Source of the DNA: Microscillaceae bacterium
Lineage (GTDB): Bacteria > Bacteroidota > Bacteroidia > Cytophagales > Microscillaceae
NCBI GenBank assembly: GCA_011390205.1
Contig: JAABSX010000001.1
Coordinates: 147,583-211,582 of the forward strand
DNA: 64,000 nucleotides
Direction of reading: 5' to 3'
Shown: positions 1 through 7,471 of the stretch, one piece after another
Layout: every line of letters starts with the position of its first letter
Position numbering within the stretch: position 1 is the first letter of the stretch
Made by a program: the position numbers and the translations under genes
The notes under the pieces: model-generated
Database searches by the model: none
Seen by the model: only the letters and a program-made list of their open reading frames with translations
What the model was told of the DNA's origin: nothing

Positions 1-237
1 GGCTACTTCTGCACCATCATCATAAAAGAAAATAAAATCTTTGCCTGCCATATACTGCACATTCCAGCTCAATATTTTTACTTTTTGCTGGGCTTGCAGG
101 CGGGGTGCTTTGCCACTTTTTTGTATTGCTTCGGTCTGTGTATCAGCAGGATACCAGTTGGTAAAGTAAATAAAGCCACCGAGCAGGGCGGTGAGTAAGA
201 TAAGAATCCCAAAAAACCACTTAAAAAACTTCCACAT
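1..237 (-). CDS. Endonuclease/exonuclease/phosphatase family protein, 5' end only
   Basis: Seventy-nine codons are visible, starting at an ATG (237-235) and running off the left edge of the window. An N-terminal hydrophobic segment (about residues 4-24) suggests a membrane anchor or uncleaved signal. After a linker, the stretch VKILSWNVQYM matches the first strand and Asn-containing motif of the exonuclease III/DNase I-like (EEP) fold, in which the Asn helps bind the catalytic metal. The rest of the active site lies outside the window. Family members include nucleases, sphingomyelinases and phosphatases, so the substrate cannot be stated. Confidence 0.7.
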   Translation of the reverse strand, partial: MWKFFKWFFGILILLTALLGGFIYFTNWYPADTQTEAIQKSGKAPRLQAQQKVKILSWNVQYMAGKDFIFFYDDGAEVA

Positions 238-296
238 AATGCAATGTATATTACAGATTTTTCTTTTTGACAAAGCTAAGACATAAATTTGAATCT

Positions 297-668
297 CTGC
301 CAATACCGCTTGATTTTAGTTGGCAGAAGTACAGCACGAAATTGTAGTTCGCCTCACCATGTTTTACAAGAAACCTCCTACTTATACAAAAACTTATTGG
401 TCAGGATTTCAGGATTCACAAGATTTTGACACAAAGGACAGAGTCGCTTGGAGTGAGCCCTGTCCTTAAAAAAACGAGGTATAGTTCCCTCTTTTTTCAA
501 TTATTGATGTGGAGAACTATACAAGAAAAATCAAGTACTTGCCTCACTAGTAGGAGGGGGATGCCACGACTAGTCGGTGATGGCTTTATTGAAGTATAAA
601 CAAAGATTTGGGTGAATCGCCATTTCTAAAACACCAACCAACCAGAATAATGTTGGTGTCTTTTTTTA
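297..668 (+). ncRNA. Possible structured RNA or relic region of unknown identity
   Basis: The 428 bases between the flanking genes contain no convincing ORF but several inverted repeats: 297-303 with 320-326 (7 bp), 434-441 with 460-467 (8 bp) and 479-487 with 514-522 (9 bp). The region ends in a terminator hairpin. A TAAATTTG box (284-291) sits just upstream of the first hairpin and resembles a Bacteroidetes -7 element. I checked for signatures of tmRNA, RNase P RNA and SRP RNA and found none. The terminator may belong to the opposite-strand gene, so an RNA here is only a hypothesis. Confidence 0.22.
631..668. terminator. Intrinsic terminator, probably bidirectional
   Basis: An 8-bp stem (631-638 with 652-659) is followed on the + strand by a run of T residues (661-667). 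It also lies directly after the stop of the minus-strand lipoprotein gene, where the complementary A-run precedes the stem, so it could serve both strands. Confidence 0.65.
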
Positions 669-1172
669 TTCAATAATGATATTATTTATGACACCTTCGC
701 AGGATGATATAGCAAATGACTTAATATTTTTTGTGTCAGAATCACAACTAAACAAAAATTCTCCTGAACTACTATTCGAAACCGATTGTATGAATAAATC
801 ATTTTGCCCATAGGTAAAGGCTTTGGTACAATCTTTACCGCAATAATCAACTCCAGATATTGTAATTTTATTGATTCCACTTAATTTAGATAAATCAAAA
901 ACTATTCTTGCAGGATATAACCAAATCCCCCTATCATCATGGTCGAAATGACATTTTCCAGTAGTACAATCTTCATCAGTAGTTTTTACATATTTAATTG
1001 AAATATTCTCATACAAAAAAGAAGTATCTCTCCGAGTAGTTTTCATTTTGGTAAGATCTATTTTGATAGGTAACAGGTTTGACTCAACATCTGTTTTTTG
1101 AAGAGATTTGTATTGTGTACAACCCACGCAAGAAAGCATTGTAATGAAAAATAAGAACTTTAATTTTTTCAT
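666..1172 (-). CDS. Putative lipoprotein of unknown function
   Basis: This 168-residue protein begins with a lipoprotein signal peptide: two lysines, a hydrophobic stretch, and the lipobox VGC with Cys18 as the lipidated residue. The mature part contains several further cysteines (for example in TTGKCHF, DYCGKDC and FSCDS), as expected for an exported protein with disulfides. I recognise no domain. A -7 promoter box (TACCTTTG on the minus strand, 1231-1224) lies about 50 bases upstream, so it is probably transcribed alone. The base composition is more AT-rich than the neighbouring housekeeping genes. Confidence 0.75.
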   Translation of the reverse strand: MKKLKFLFFITMLSCVGCTQYKSLQKTDVESNLLPIKIDLTKMKTTRRDTSFLYENISIKYVKTTDEDCTTGKCHFDHDDRGIWLYPARIVFDLSKLSGINKITISGVDYCGKDCTKAFTYGQNDLFIQSVSNSSSGEFLFSCDSDTKNIKSFAISSCEGVINNIIIE

Positions 1173-1223
1173 ATTAACATATTTTAGTTTGTGTTTTATT
1201 TAATCATAATGGAACAGACTTGG

Positions 1224-1250
1224 CAAAGGTAGGGAATAGAAAATACCCAA
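1224..1250 (-). promoter_or_regulatory. Promoter of the lipoprotein gene
   Basis: On the minus strand a TTG (1250-1248) is followed after 16 bases by TACCTTTG (1231-1224), matching the Bacteroidetes consensus TTG-N17-20-TAnnTTTG with a slightly short spacer. Confidence 0.55.
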
Positions 1251-1404
1251 TTTCATCAAAGAACAAATATACTTAAAAAGCACCAAACACCAAAGGTTTT
1301 TGCATCATTAAGTCGTGATTTAGTTGTATATTGGTGTGTATTTCAGAATTTTATCTTATATTTGAGTTTAAATGATTCGTAAAGTTTGTATTGATTGAGA
1401 CAAT

Positions 1405-1449
1405 CAAAACAGTTTGCTGTTGTGGATAAAGCGCTAAGACTAGAGGGGG
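1405..1449 (+). repeat. Dispersed intergenic repeat, copy 1
   Basis: A 45-base segment beginning CAAAACAGTTTGCT and ending AGAGGGGG recurs with scattered differences at 6146-6191. It lies in the otherwise featureless 337-base gap before the radical SAM gene. Both copies are on the + strand and both precede a gene. Function unknown. Confidence 0.6.
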
Positions 1450-1509
1450 CATCTATTTTATTTATGGTCAAACCTCTTAAAATTTAGATTTTTCTCCAAT
1501 CTTTGCACT

Positions 1510-3690
1510 ATGAAAATCGCACTCTTCATACCGCCCCTTACCCAAATCAATACGCCTTATCCAGCTACTGCGTATCTTAAAGGTTTTCTCCAACAAACTA
1601 AATACAAAGATGTCTTTCAGGCTGATTTGGGCTTGGAGCTAATCCTTAAAATATTTACTAAATCTACTCTAAGCCAGCTTTTTGATGAAGCAGCAAGGCA
1701 AGCAAATTGCTCCCCCAATACACAAGTCATTCTAAATCAGCGGAGAAAATATGAATTGTGTGTAGATGCCGTGATTGCTTTTTTACAAAATAAAAATCCA
1801 ACTCTAGCCCACAAAATTTGCTCAGGTGATTACTTGCCTGAGGCTTCTCGTTTTGAGGCTTTACAAGAAGAGGTAGAAATGCTTTTTGGCAGTGTAGGCA
1901 TCAGCGATAAAGCCAAAATGCTGTGTACCTTGTTTCTCGAAGACATCGGAGATTTGATTATTGAGTGTATTTGCCCTTACTTTGGATTTAGTCGCTATGC
2001 CGAAGATATAGCACGCTCCGCTACTTCTTTTGATCCGATTCATCAGCAATTAACTGCACCCAATAATAGCCTTGATGCTTTGCTTTGGGAAGTTTTTGAA
2101 AAACATATCATAAGAGAAAAGCCTGATGTAGTGTGTTTTACAGTTCCTTTTCCAGGGAATCTTTATGGGGCTCTTAAGTGTGGGCAATACCTCAAGCTAA
2201 ACTATCCTCATATCAAAATTATGATGGGTGGCGGATTTCCCAATACCGAATTGAGAAGTTTGACTGAGCCGAGAGTATTTGATTTTACAGATTTTATCAC
2301 CTTAGACGATGGTGAAAAACCTTTGCTGAATATCCTTGAATATTTAGAAAACAAAAGAGAAATCCAACAGCTCAAAAGAACATTCATCCGTCAAAATAAT
2401 CAAGTAGTATATGTCAATGCTTGCAAAGAAGCGGACATTGCTCATCGCCATTCTGCTACACCTGATTACAGTGGCTTGTTATTGAATCAATACATTTCCA
2501 TTTTAGAAATGGCAAATCCTATGCACCGCCTTTGGAGTGACGGACGCTGGAACAAACTCACTGTTGCACACGGATGTTATTGGAAAAAATGCTCTTTTTG
2601 TGATATTTCTCTAGATTATATTGGGCGTTATGAGCCGACTTCTGCCAAAAAATTAGCCGATAAGATGGAAGAAATCATTGCTCAAACTGGCACAAATGGC
2701 TTTCATTTTGTAGATGAAGCTGCTCCGCCACTTTCTTTGCGAGATTTGGCTATTGAGCTGATTGACAGACAATTAGATGTTTCTTGGTGGACAAATATTC
2801 GCTTTGAAAAAACTTTTTCTGCTGACCTTTGCAAGCTATTGGCGGCTTCGGGCTGCATTGCCGTGACGGGTGGCTTAGAAGTAGCCTCTGACCGCTTGCT
2901 CACAATGATGGAAAAAGGGGTGACAGTCCAGCAAGTGAGCCAAGTCGCCAATCATTTTACCCAAGCAGGCATTATGGTACACGCCTATTTGATGTATGGC
3001 TTCCCGACTCAGAGTGCACAAGAAACCATTGATTCTCTGGAAGTGGTGCGGCAATTATTTGAAAATGGGGTGCTGCAATCTGGCTTTTGGCATCGATTCT
3101 CGATGACTGCCCACAGCCCTGTTGGTTTAAACCCCGCACTTTATCAGGTCGTCAAAGTCGGGCCAGAAGACGGTACATTTGCCAATAATGACCTCATTCA
3201 CGAAGACCCCAAAGGCTGTAATCACGATTTGTTTGCCGAAGGGCTGCGTAAATCTTTGTATAATTTTATGCTAGACAACTGCCTAGATTGGTCAGTAAAC
3301 CAGTGGTTTGATTTTGAAGTACCCAAGACTACACTTTCGCCTCAGTTGATTCAAAGTTATCTGGAAGACTACGAAGAGGATGATAGTTTAAAACTAAAAT
3401 ATCGCTTGATTTGGTTGGGAAATATGCCTCATTTCTTACCACAAAACAAAAATGTCAAAGTAAATTTTGATACACCGATAGGACTTATCCATACCAAAAC
3501 GGATGCTAAAACTGCAGAGTATTTACACAACTACTTGAAAAACAACCATTTACTTTCTAAAACGCTGATTACTTTCGCTGATTTCTTACAAGAGTATACT
3601 GCACATACAGAGCATCCTCAAGAATTATTGCTCGGCTCTGATACTTGGGCAGCCCTGCGACAAAATGGATTATTGTTGATACGGTTTTAA
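1510..3690 (+). CDS. B12-binding-type radical SAM protein
   Basis: The protein has 726 residues. The N-terminal third begins with MKIALFIPP and includes VCFTVPFPGNLYGAL and a glycine-rich strand (MMGGGFPN). This is the layout of the cobalamin-binding (Rossmann-like) half of B12-dependent radical SAM enzymes. The radical SAM core follows, with iron-sulfur ligands in HGCYWKKCSFC: Cys356, Cys361 and Cys364. The spacing is CX4CX2C rather than the usual CX3CX2C. The core continues with the GGLE motif and a GFP motif typical of the barrel. The C-terminal 150 residues are family-specific. The substrate is not indicated by neighbours, which are monocistronic. A -7-like box (AATCTTTG, 1498-1505) ends only four bases before the ATG. 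Confidence 0.8.
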   Translation: MKIALFIPPLTQINTPYPATAYLKGFLQQTKYKDVFQADLGLELILKIFTKSTLSQLFDEAARQANCSPNTQVILNQRRKYELCVDAVIAFLQNKNPTLAHKICSGDYLPEASRFEALQEEVEMLFGSVGISDKAKMLCTLFLEDIGDLIIECICPYFGFSRYAEDIARSATSFDPIHQQLTAPNNSLDALLWEVFEKHIIREKPDVVCFTVPFPGNLYGALKCGQYLKLNYPHIKIMMGGGFPNTELRSLTEPRVFDFTDFITLDDGEKPLLNILEYLENKREIQQLKRTFIRQNNQVVYVNACKEADIAHRHSATPDYSGLLLNQYISILEMANPMHRLWSDGRWNKLTVAHGCYWKKCSFCDISLDYIGRYEPTSAKKLADKMEEIIAQTGTNGFHFVDEAAPPLSLRDLAIELIDRQLDVSWWTNIRFEKTFSADLCKLLAASGCIAVTGGLEVASDRLLTMMEKGVTVQQVSQVANHFTQAGIMVHAYLMYGFPTQSAQETIDSLEVVRQLFENGVLQSGFWHRFSMTAHSPVGLNPALYQVVKVGPEDGTFANNDLIHEDPKGCNHDLFAEGLRKSLYNFMLDNCLDWSVNQWFDFEVPKTTLSPQLIQSYLEDYEEDDSLKLKYRLIWLGNMPHFLPQNKNVKVNFDTPIGLIHTKTDAKTAEYLHNYLKNNHLLSKTLITFADFLQEYTAHTEHPQELLLGSDTWAALRQNGLLLIRF

Positions 3691-3743
3691 AGTATCACCC
3701 TTAGTTGCAAGCACAACGAACCCAAAAAATTCAGAACAAGCTC

Positions 3744-3772
3744 TTGCACTTTCCCATTTTTTGATTACTTTG
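3744..3772 (+). promoter_or_regulatory. Promoter of the helicase gene
   Basis: TTG (3744-3746) and TTACTTTG (3765-3772) are separated by 18 bases, a one-mismatch fit to the Bacteroidetes consensus. It lies about 20 bases before the ATG at 3793. Confidence 0.6.
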
Positions 3773-3792
3773 GATTACAAAGCAATCAATTT

Positions 3793-6018
3793 ATGAAAAA
3801 TCTAGAACTCTCTTCACTGGCTAAACTAGCAGTACATTATGTCAATAATACCCGTGAAAATATTTTTTTGACAGGTAAAGCAGGTTCTGGCAAAACCACC
3901 TTGCTCAAATACATTGTAGAACATACCTATAAAACCACTGCCGTAACTGCCCCGACAGGCATTGCGGCTATCAATGCTGGAGGCGTGAGTTTGCATTCTC
4001 TGCTACAGTTGCCCATTGGTAGTTTTATCCCTCAAGATGGACAAGCCCCCTTGATAGAAGGAAGGCGATTTTATACACCCAAAGCCGTATTGTCAGAGCA
4101 AAGAATGAGCAAAGACAAAAAAAGATTATTGCAAAGTCTTGAGTTGTTGATTATTGATGAGGTGAGTATGCTTCGTGCCGATTTATTGGATTGTGCCGAT
4201 TTGATATTGCGTCATGCCCGTTTTAAAAAAAATAAACCCTTCGGTGGAGTACAACTATTGTTTATTGGCGACCTCAGCCAATTGCCTCCAATTGTACGCA
4301 ATGAAGAGTGGGGTGTATTGGCAAAATATTATGAAACTATGTTCTTTTTTGGAGCAAAGGTTCTCCAAAATAAGCCTCCTGTACATGTAAGGCTAGATAA
4401 AATCTATCGGCAGTCTGACCCTGTTTTTCTGGATTTACTGAATCGATTGCGTGACAATCAACTGATTGAAGCAGACATCCATTTATTGAATGGACATTAT
4501 TCCAAAGATTTTTCGGCAGATATTAAAGAAGGGTATATTTATATTACCACCCACAATTACAAAGCAATAGAGATGAATAGCAGAGAGTTGCAAAAACTTT
4601 CTACCCCACTTCAAAGCTACGATGCCGAAATCCAAGATGAGTTTCCTGAAAATCTCTATCCTTGTGATTTACAACTTGAGCTGAAAGTGGGGGCACAAGT
4701 AATGTTTATTAAAAATGACATAGGCGAATACCCACGTTTTTTTAATGGAAAAATCGGTAAAGTGGTTGACTTAGATGACGATAACATCGGCATACTACTA
4801 GAAGATAATGGTGAGGTAATTTATCCCGAAAAAAATGTCTGGGAAAACAAAAGATACACCATCAACAAAGACACAGGAGAAACCGAAGAGGAAGTCATCG
4901 GGACATTTACGCAATACCCGCTCAAACTAGCTTGGGCGATTACGGTGCATAAAAGCCAAGGATTGACCTTTGAGAAAGCCATTTTGGATTTGGCAGGTTC
5001 TTTTGCACCTGGGCAAATGTATGTAGCACTTTCTCGCCTGACAGCTCTGGAGGGATTAATTTTGGCTTCACTCATTCCTACACAGGGCATGGCACAAGAC
5101 CCTATATTACTCACTTTTAATAAAAACAGACCCAGTGAAGCAACCTTGCAAGAAAATCTGGAGCAAGCCCGAAACCACTTTTTGGTAGAATATACCCAGC
5201 AAGCCTATAATTTAAAAAACTGGGAAACCTTGCTTCAAACTCATTTAGAGTCTTTTGATAAAGACGAAAATCGCTCTACCAAACAAAACTACAAAGATTG
5301 GACACAAGATTTATTGAATGATTTTAAACCTGTAAAAGAAGTAGCCGAAAAATTTCAACAACAAATTACCAGAATCTTTCAAACAGAAAATCCCCAAAAT
5401 CTTCCTAAAACTTTGCACGAAAGGGGCAGCAAGGCAAAAGACTATTTTTTACCCTTGTTAGAGGAGAGAATAGTCGCAATCCGCAAGCACAGGCAAAAAG
5501 TAAATGAACAAAAGAAAATTAAAGGCTATGCGCAAGAACTCACAGAGCTTGAACAAACACTTATTCAAATCAAAAAAGACATGATTAAAGTAGGGCTTCT
5601 GCTGCAAAATACAGCCGAAGGTCGCTTGATGAGCAAAGAAACCCTACAACAGGCCAATGAATACCAAGCTCAAAATCGGAAGTTTGCAGAAGTCAAAAAT
5701 ACAATCAAATTGAAGACCCACGAGGTTTCATTCAGACTTTTTCAAGAAGGCAAAAACATACAAGAAATTGCCGAAGAGCGAGGCTTAAGCATAGGTACGA
5801 TAGAAACCCATCTCACAGGCTATATTGAAACAGGACAAATTCAAATTCATCAATTTGTGTCTGAGCGTGATGTAAACTTAATCTTAGAAGCTTCCCAAAA
5901 ACTTGAAACAGACCAACTATCTCCCTTGAGAGAATACCTAAAAGAGGCTTATTCATACAGTGTTCTACGAATGGTGATGGGGTATAAGAAGTATCAACAG
6001 CGTATTGTCACGCCGTAG
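3793..6018 (+). CDS. PIF1/RecD-like ATP-dependent DNA helicase with C-terminal helix-turn-helix
   Basis: This 741-residue superfamily 1B helicase shows the motifs in order: Walker A GKAGSGKT (residues 28-35), motif Ia TAPTGIAA, Walker B DEVSM, motif III GDLSQLPP, and the late motifs VHKSQGLTF and YVALSR. These match the PIF1/RecD-like family, which unwinds DNA 5' to 3' using ATP. The last 200 residues form a long charged helical region. It ends in a helix-turn-helix of the HTH_40 type (NIQEIAEERGLSIGTIETHL), as found at the end of RecQ-like and PIF1-like proteins in Bacteroidetes. The final codons and the stop lie inside a dispersed repeat (6002-6032), so the natural C terminus may have been altered slightly. 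Confidence 0.85.
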   Translation: MKNLELSSLAKLAVHYVNNTRENIFLTGKAGSGKTTLLKYIVEHTYKTTAVTAPTGIAAINAGGVSLHSLLQLPIGSFIPQDGQAPLIEGRRFYTPKAVLSEQRMSKDKKRLLQSLELLIIDEVSMLRADLLDCADLILRHARFKKNKPFGGVQLLFIGDLSQLPPIVRNEEWGVLAKYYETMFFFGAKVLQNKPPVHVRLDKIYRQSDPVFLDLLNRLRDNQLIEADIHLLNGHYSKDFSADIKEGYIYITTHNYKAIEMNSRELQKLSTPLQSYDAEIQDEFPENLYPCDLQLELKVGAQVMFIKNDIGEYPRFFNGKIGKVVDLDDDNIGILLEDNGEVIYPEKNVWENKRYTINKDTGETEEEVIGTFTQYPLKLAWAITVHKSQGLTFEKAILDLAGSFAPGQMYVALSRLTALEGLILASLIPTQGMAQDPILLTFNKNRPSEATLQENLEQARNHFLVEYTQQAYNLKNWETLLQTHLESFDKDENRSTKQNYKDWTQDLLNDFKPVKEVAEKFQQQITRIFQTENPQNLPKTLHERGSKAKDYFLPLLEERIVAIRKHRQKVNEQKKIKGYAQELTELEQTLIQIKKDMIKVGLLLQNTAEGRLMSKETLQQANEYQAQNRKFAEVKNTIKLKTHEVSFRLFQEGKNIQEIAEERGLSIGTIETHLTGYIETGQIQIHQFVSERDVNLILEASQKLETDQLSPLREYLKEAYSYSVLRMVMGYKKYQQRIVTP

Positions 6019-6032
6019 GCATCTGCTATAGT
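6002..6032 (-). repeat. REP-like dispersed repeat overlapping a stop codon
   Basis: Read on the minus strand, this 31-base element matches 40195-40225 on the + strand at 26 of 31 positions. It supplies the last codons and the stop of the helicase gene. A related fragment (CCTACGGAATGACA) follows at 6061-6074. Confidence 0.55.
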
Positions 6033-6110
6033 ACGTATCCTTTTTCTCTGCTTTCAGATTCCTACGGAATGACACCTCCAACTGGTCTTAGTTTGCGGTA
6101 AGCATAACCT

Positions 6111-6164
6111 ACAGCAGCAAACTGCTCTTAGCGATACGAGACGCTCAAAACAGTTTGCTACTGT
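6111..6164. repeat. Imperfect inverted repeat upstream of pyrB
   Basis: Arms 6111-6124 and 6151-6164 are complementary at 13 of 14 positions with a 26-base loop. The right arm lies inside repeat copy 2 (6146-6191). There is no T-run, so it is not a typical terminator. Confidence 0.5.
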
Positions 6165-6191
6165 GGGTAAAGACACCAATACCAGAGGGGG
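6146..6191 (+). repeat. Dispersed intergenic repeat, copy 2
   Basis: This is the counterpart of 1405-1449 (shared start CAAAACAGTTTGCT, shared end AGAGGGGG, one extra base). It lies between the helicase gene and pyrB. Confidence 0.6.
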
Positions 6192-6249
6192 AGATTAGGT
6201 ACTTGTCTCTATAGCCTAAAATCTAGCATGGGTTTACAAATAATTTCCC

Positions 6250-6257
6250 GAACTTTG
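6250..6257 (+). promoter_or_regulatory. Probable -7 element of pyrB
   Basis: GAACTTTG differs at one position from TAnnTTTG and lies 17 bases before the chosen ATG. No clear TTG at the right distance was found. Confidence 0.4.
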
Positions 6258-6274
6258 TGCCAAATTCTATCATC

Positions 6275-7186
6275 ATGAAACACCTTTTAGGCATCAAAGA
6301 ATTAAGCCCTGCTAAGATTGGAGAGATTCTGGACACAGCAGCAAACTTCAAGGAAGTCATCAATCGCCCCATCAAAAAAGTCCCTTCGCTGAGGGATGTA
6401 ACCATTGCCAATGTTTTTTTTGAAAACTCCACCCGCACACGGCTGTCTTTTGAGCTTGCCGAAAAACGCCTTTCGGCAGATGTGATTAATTTCTCGGCAT
6501 CTGGCAGCTCTGTCAAAAAAGGGGAAACCCTCCTAGACACCGTCAATAATATCTTGGCGATGAAAGTGGATATGATTGTGATGCGGCACTCGAGTGTAGG
6601 CGCACCTCATTTTCTGGCAAAACACATCTCTGCCAACATCATCAATGCAGGCGATGGCACACACGAGCACCCTACACAAGCCCTCTTAGATGCTTTCTCA
6701 GTAAGAGAGAAATTAGGTGAAATTGAAGGTAAAAAAATAGTAATTGTAGGGGATATCTTGCATTCAAGAGTAGCACTTTCCAATATTTTTGCCTTCCAAA
6801 AGCTAGGGGCAGAGGTCATGGTCTGTGGCCCTATCACACTTTTACCCAAGCACATCCGTGAGCTAGGTGTAAAAGTAGAGCTAGACATCCACAAAGCCCT
6901 TCAATGGTGTGATGTAGCCAATGTACTCCGCATACAGCTCGAAAGACAGCAGATTAAATATTTTCCTTCTCTGCGTGAATATACATTGTATTATGGCATC
7001 AATAAAGCAATGCTTGATTCATTAGACAAAGAAATCGTGGTGATGCACCCTGGCCCCATCAATCGTGGGATAGAACTCAGCAGCGATGTGGCTGATTCTG
7101 AGCATGCCATCATCTTAGACCAAGTAGAGAACGGGGTGGCGGTGCGTATGGCAGTGCTGTACTTATTGGCAGGGCAGGTAAGTTAA
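6275..7186 (+). CDS. pyrB: Aspartate carbamoyltransferase catalytic subunit
   Basis: It catalyses carbamoyl phosphate plus aspartate to N-carbamoylaspartate, the first committed step of pyrimidine synthesis in the cytoplasm. The ATG at 6275 gives 303 residues, the usual catalytic-chain length. An upstream in-frame GTG at 6257 overlaps the likely -7 promoter box and is less plausible. Visible signatures are the carbamoyl-phosphate loop STRTR (52-56), HPTQ (132-135) and the C-terminal HPGPINRG. The gene stands alone, with no regulatory pyrI next to it. The GAACTTTG box at 6250-6257 would give a very short leader. Confidence 0.95.
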   Translation: MKHLLGIKELSPAKIGEILDTAANFKEVINRPIKKVPSLRDVTIANVFFENSTRTRLSFELAEKRLSADVINFSASGSSVKKGETLLDTVNNILAMKVDMIVMRHSSVGAPHFLAKHISANIINAGDGTHEHPTQALLDAFSVREKLGEIEGKKIVIVGDILHSRVALSNIFAFQKLGAEVMVCGPITLLPKHIRELGVKVELDIHKALQWCDVANVLRIQLERQQIKYFPSLREYTLYYGINKAMLDSLDKEIVVMHPGPINRGIELSSDVADSEHAIILDQVENGVAVRMAVLYLLAGQVS

Positions 7187-7410
7187 GGTTAAATCCTAAA
7201 ATATAATTATTCCTAGAATAGCCTGTAAAAATTTATTTCACTACAAACAAGTAAAGACAAGATACATGATAATTTTATTGATAAAATCAATTTTTATCTG
7301 ATAAAAAACACTGTTTTTTTTGATTAAAAATATATTTAAACTTTCTTTATTTAACTTGCTCATTTGCAGATATTTATAATTTTAGTAAGATTTTTTTTGA
7401 TGGATATGTC

Positions 7411-7439
7411 TTGAATCAATGGAGTTTTTCATATCTTTG
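7411..7439 (+). promoter_or_regulatory. Promoter of dnaB
   Basis: TTG (7411-7413), 18 bases, then TATCTTTG (7432-7439) is a perfect match to the Bacteroidetes sigma consensus. It places transcription start near 7446, compatible with either the TTG start at 7472 or the ATG at 7529. Confidence 0.7.
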
Positions 7440-7471
7440 CTATCACCCCAAACCTTAAAAACGTACAGAAA

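Noticed and set aside
297..668. tmRNA, RNase P RNA or 6S RNA
   Set aside because: The size would suit, but none of the conserved sequence blocks of tmRNA or RNase P RNA is present, and a 6S-type single long bubble stem was not seen.
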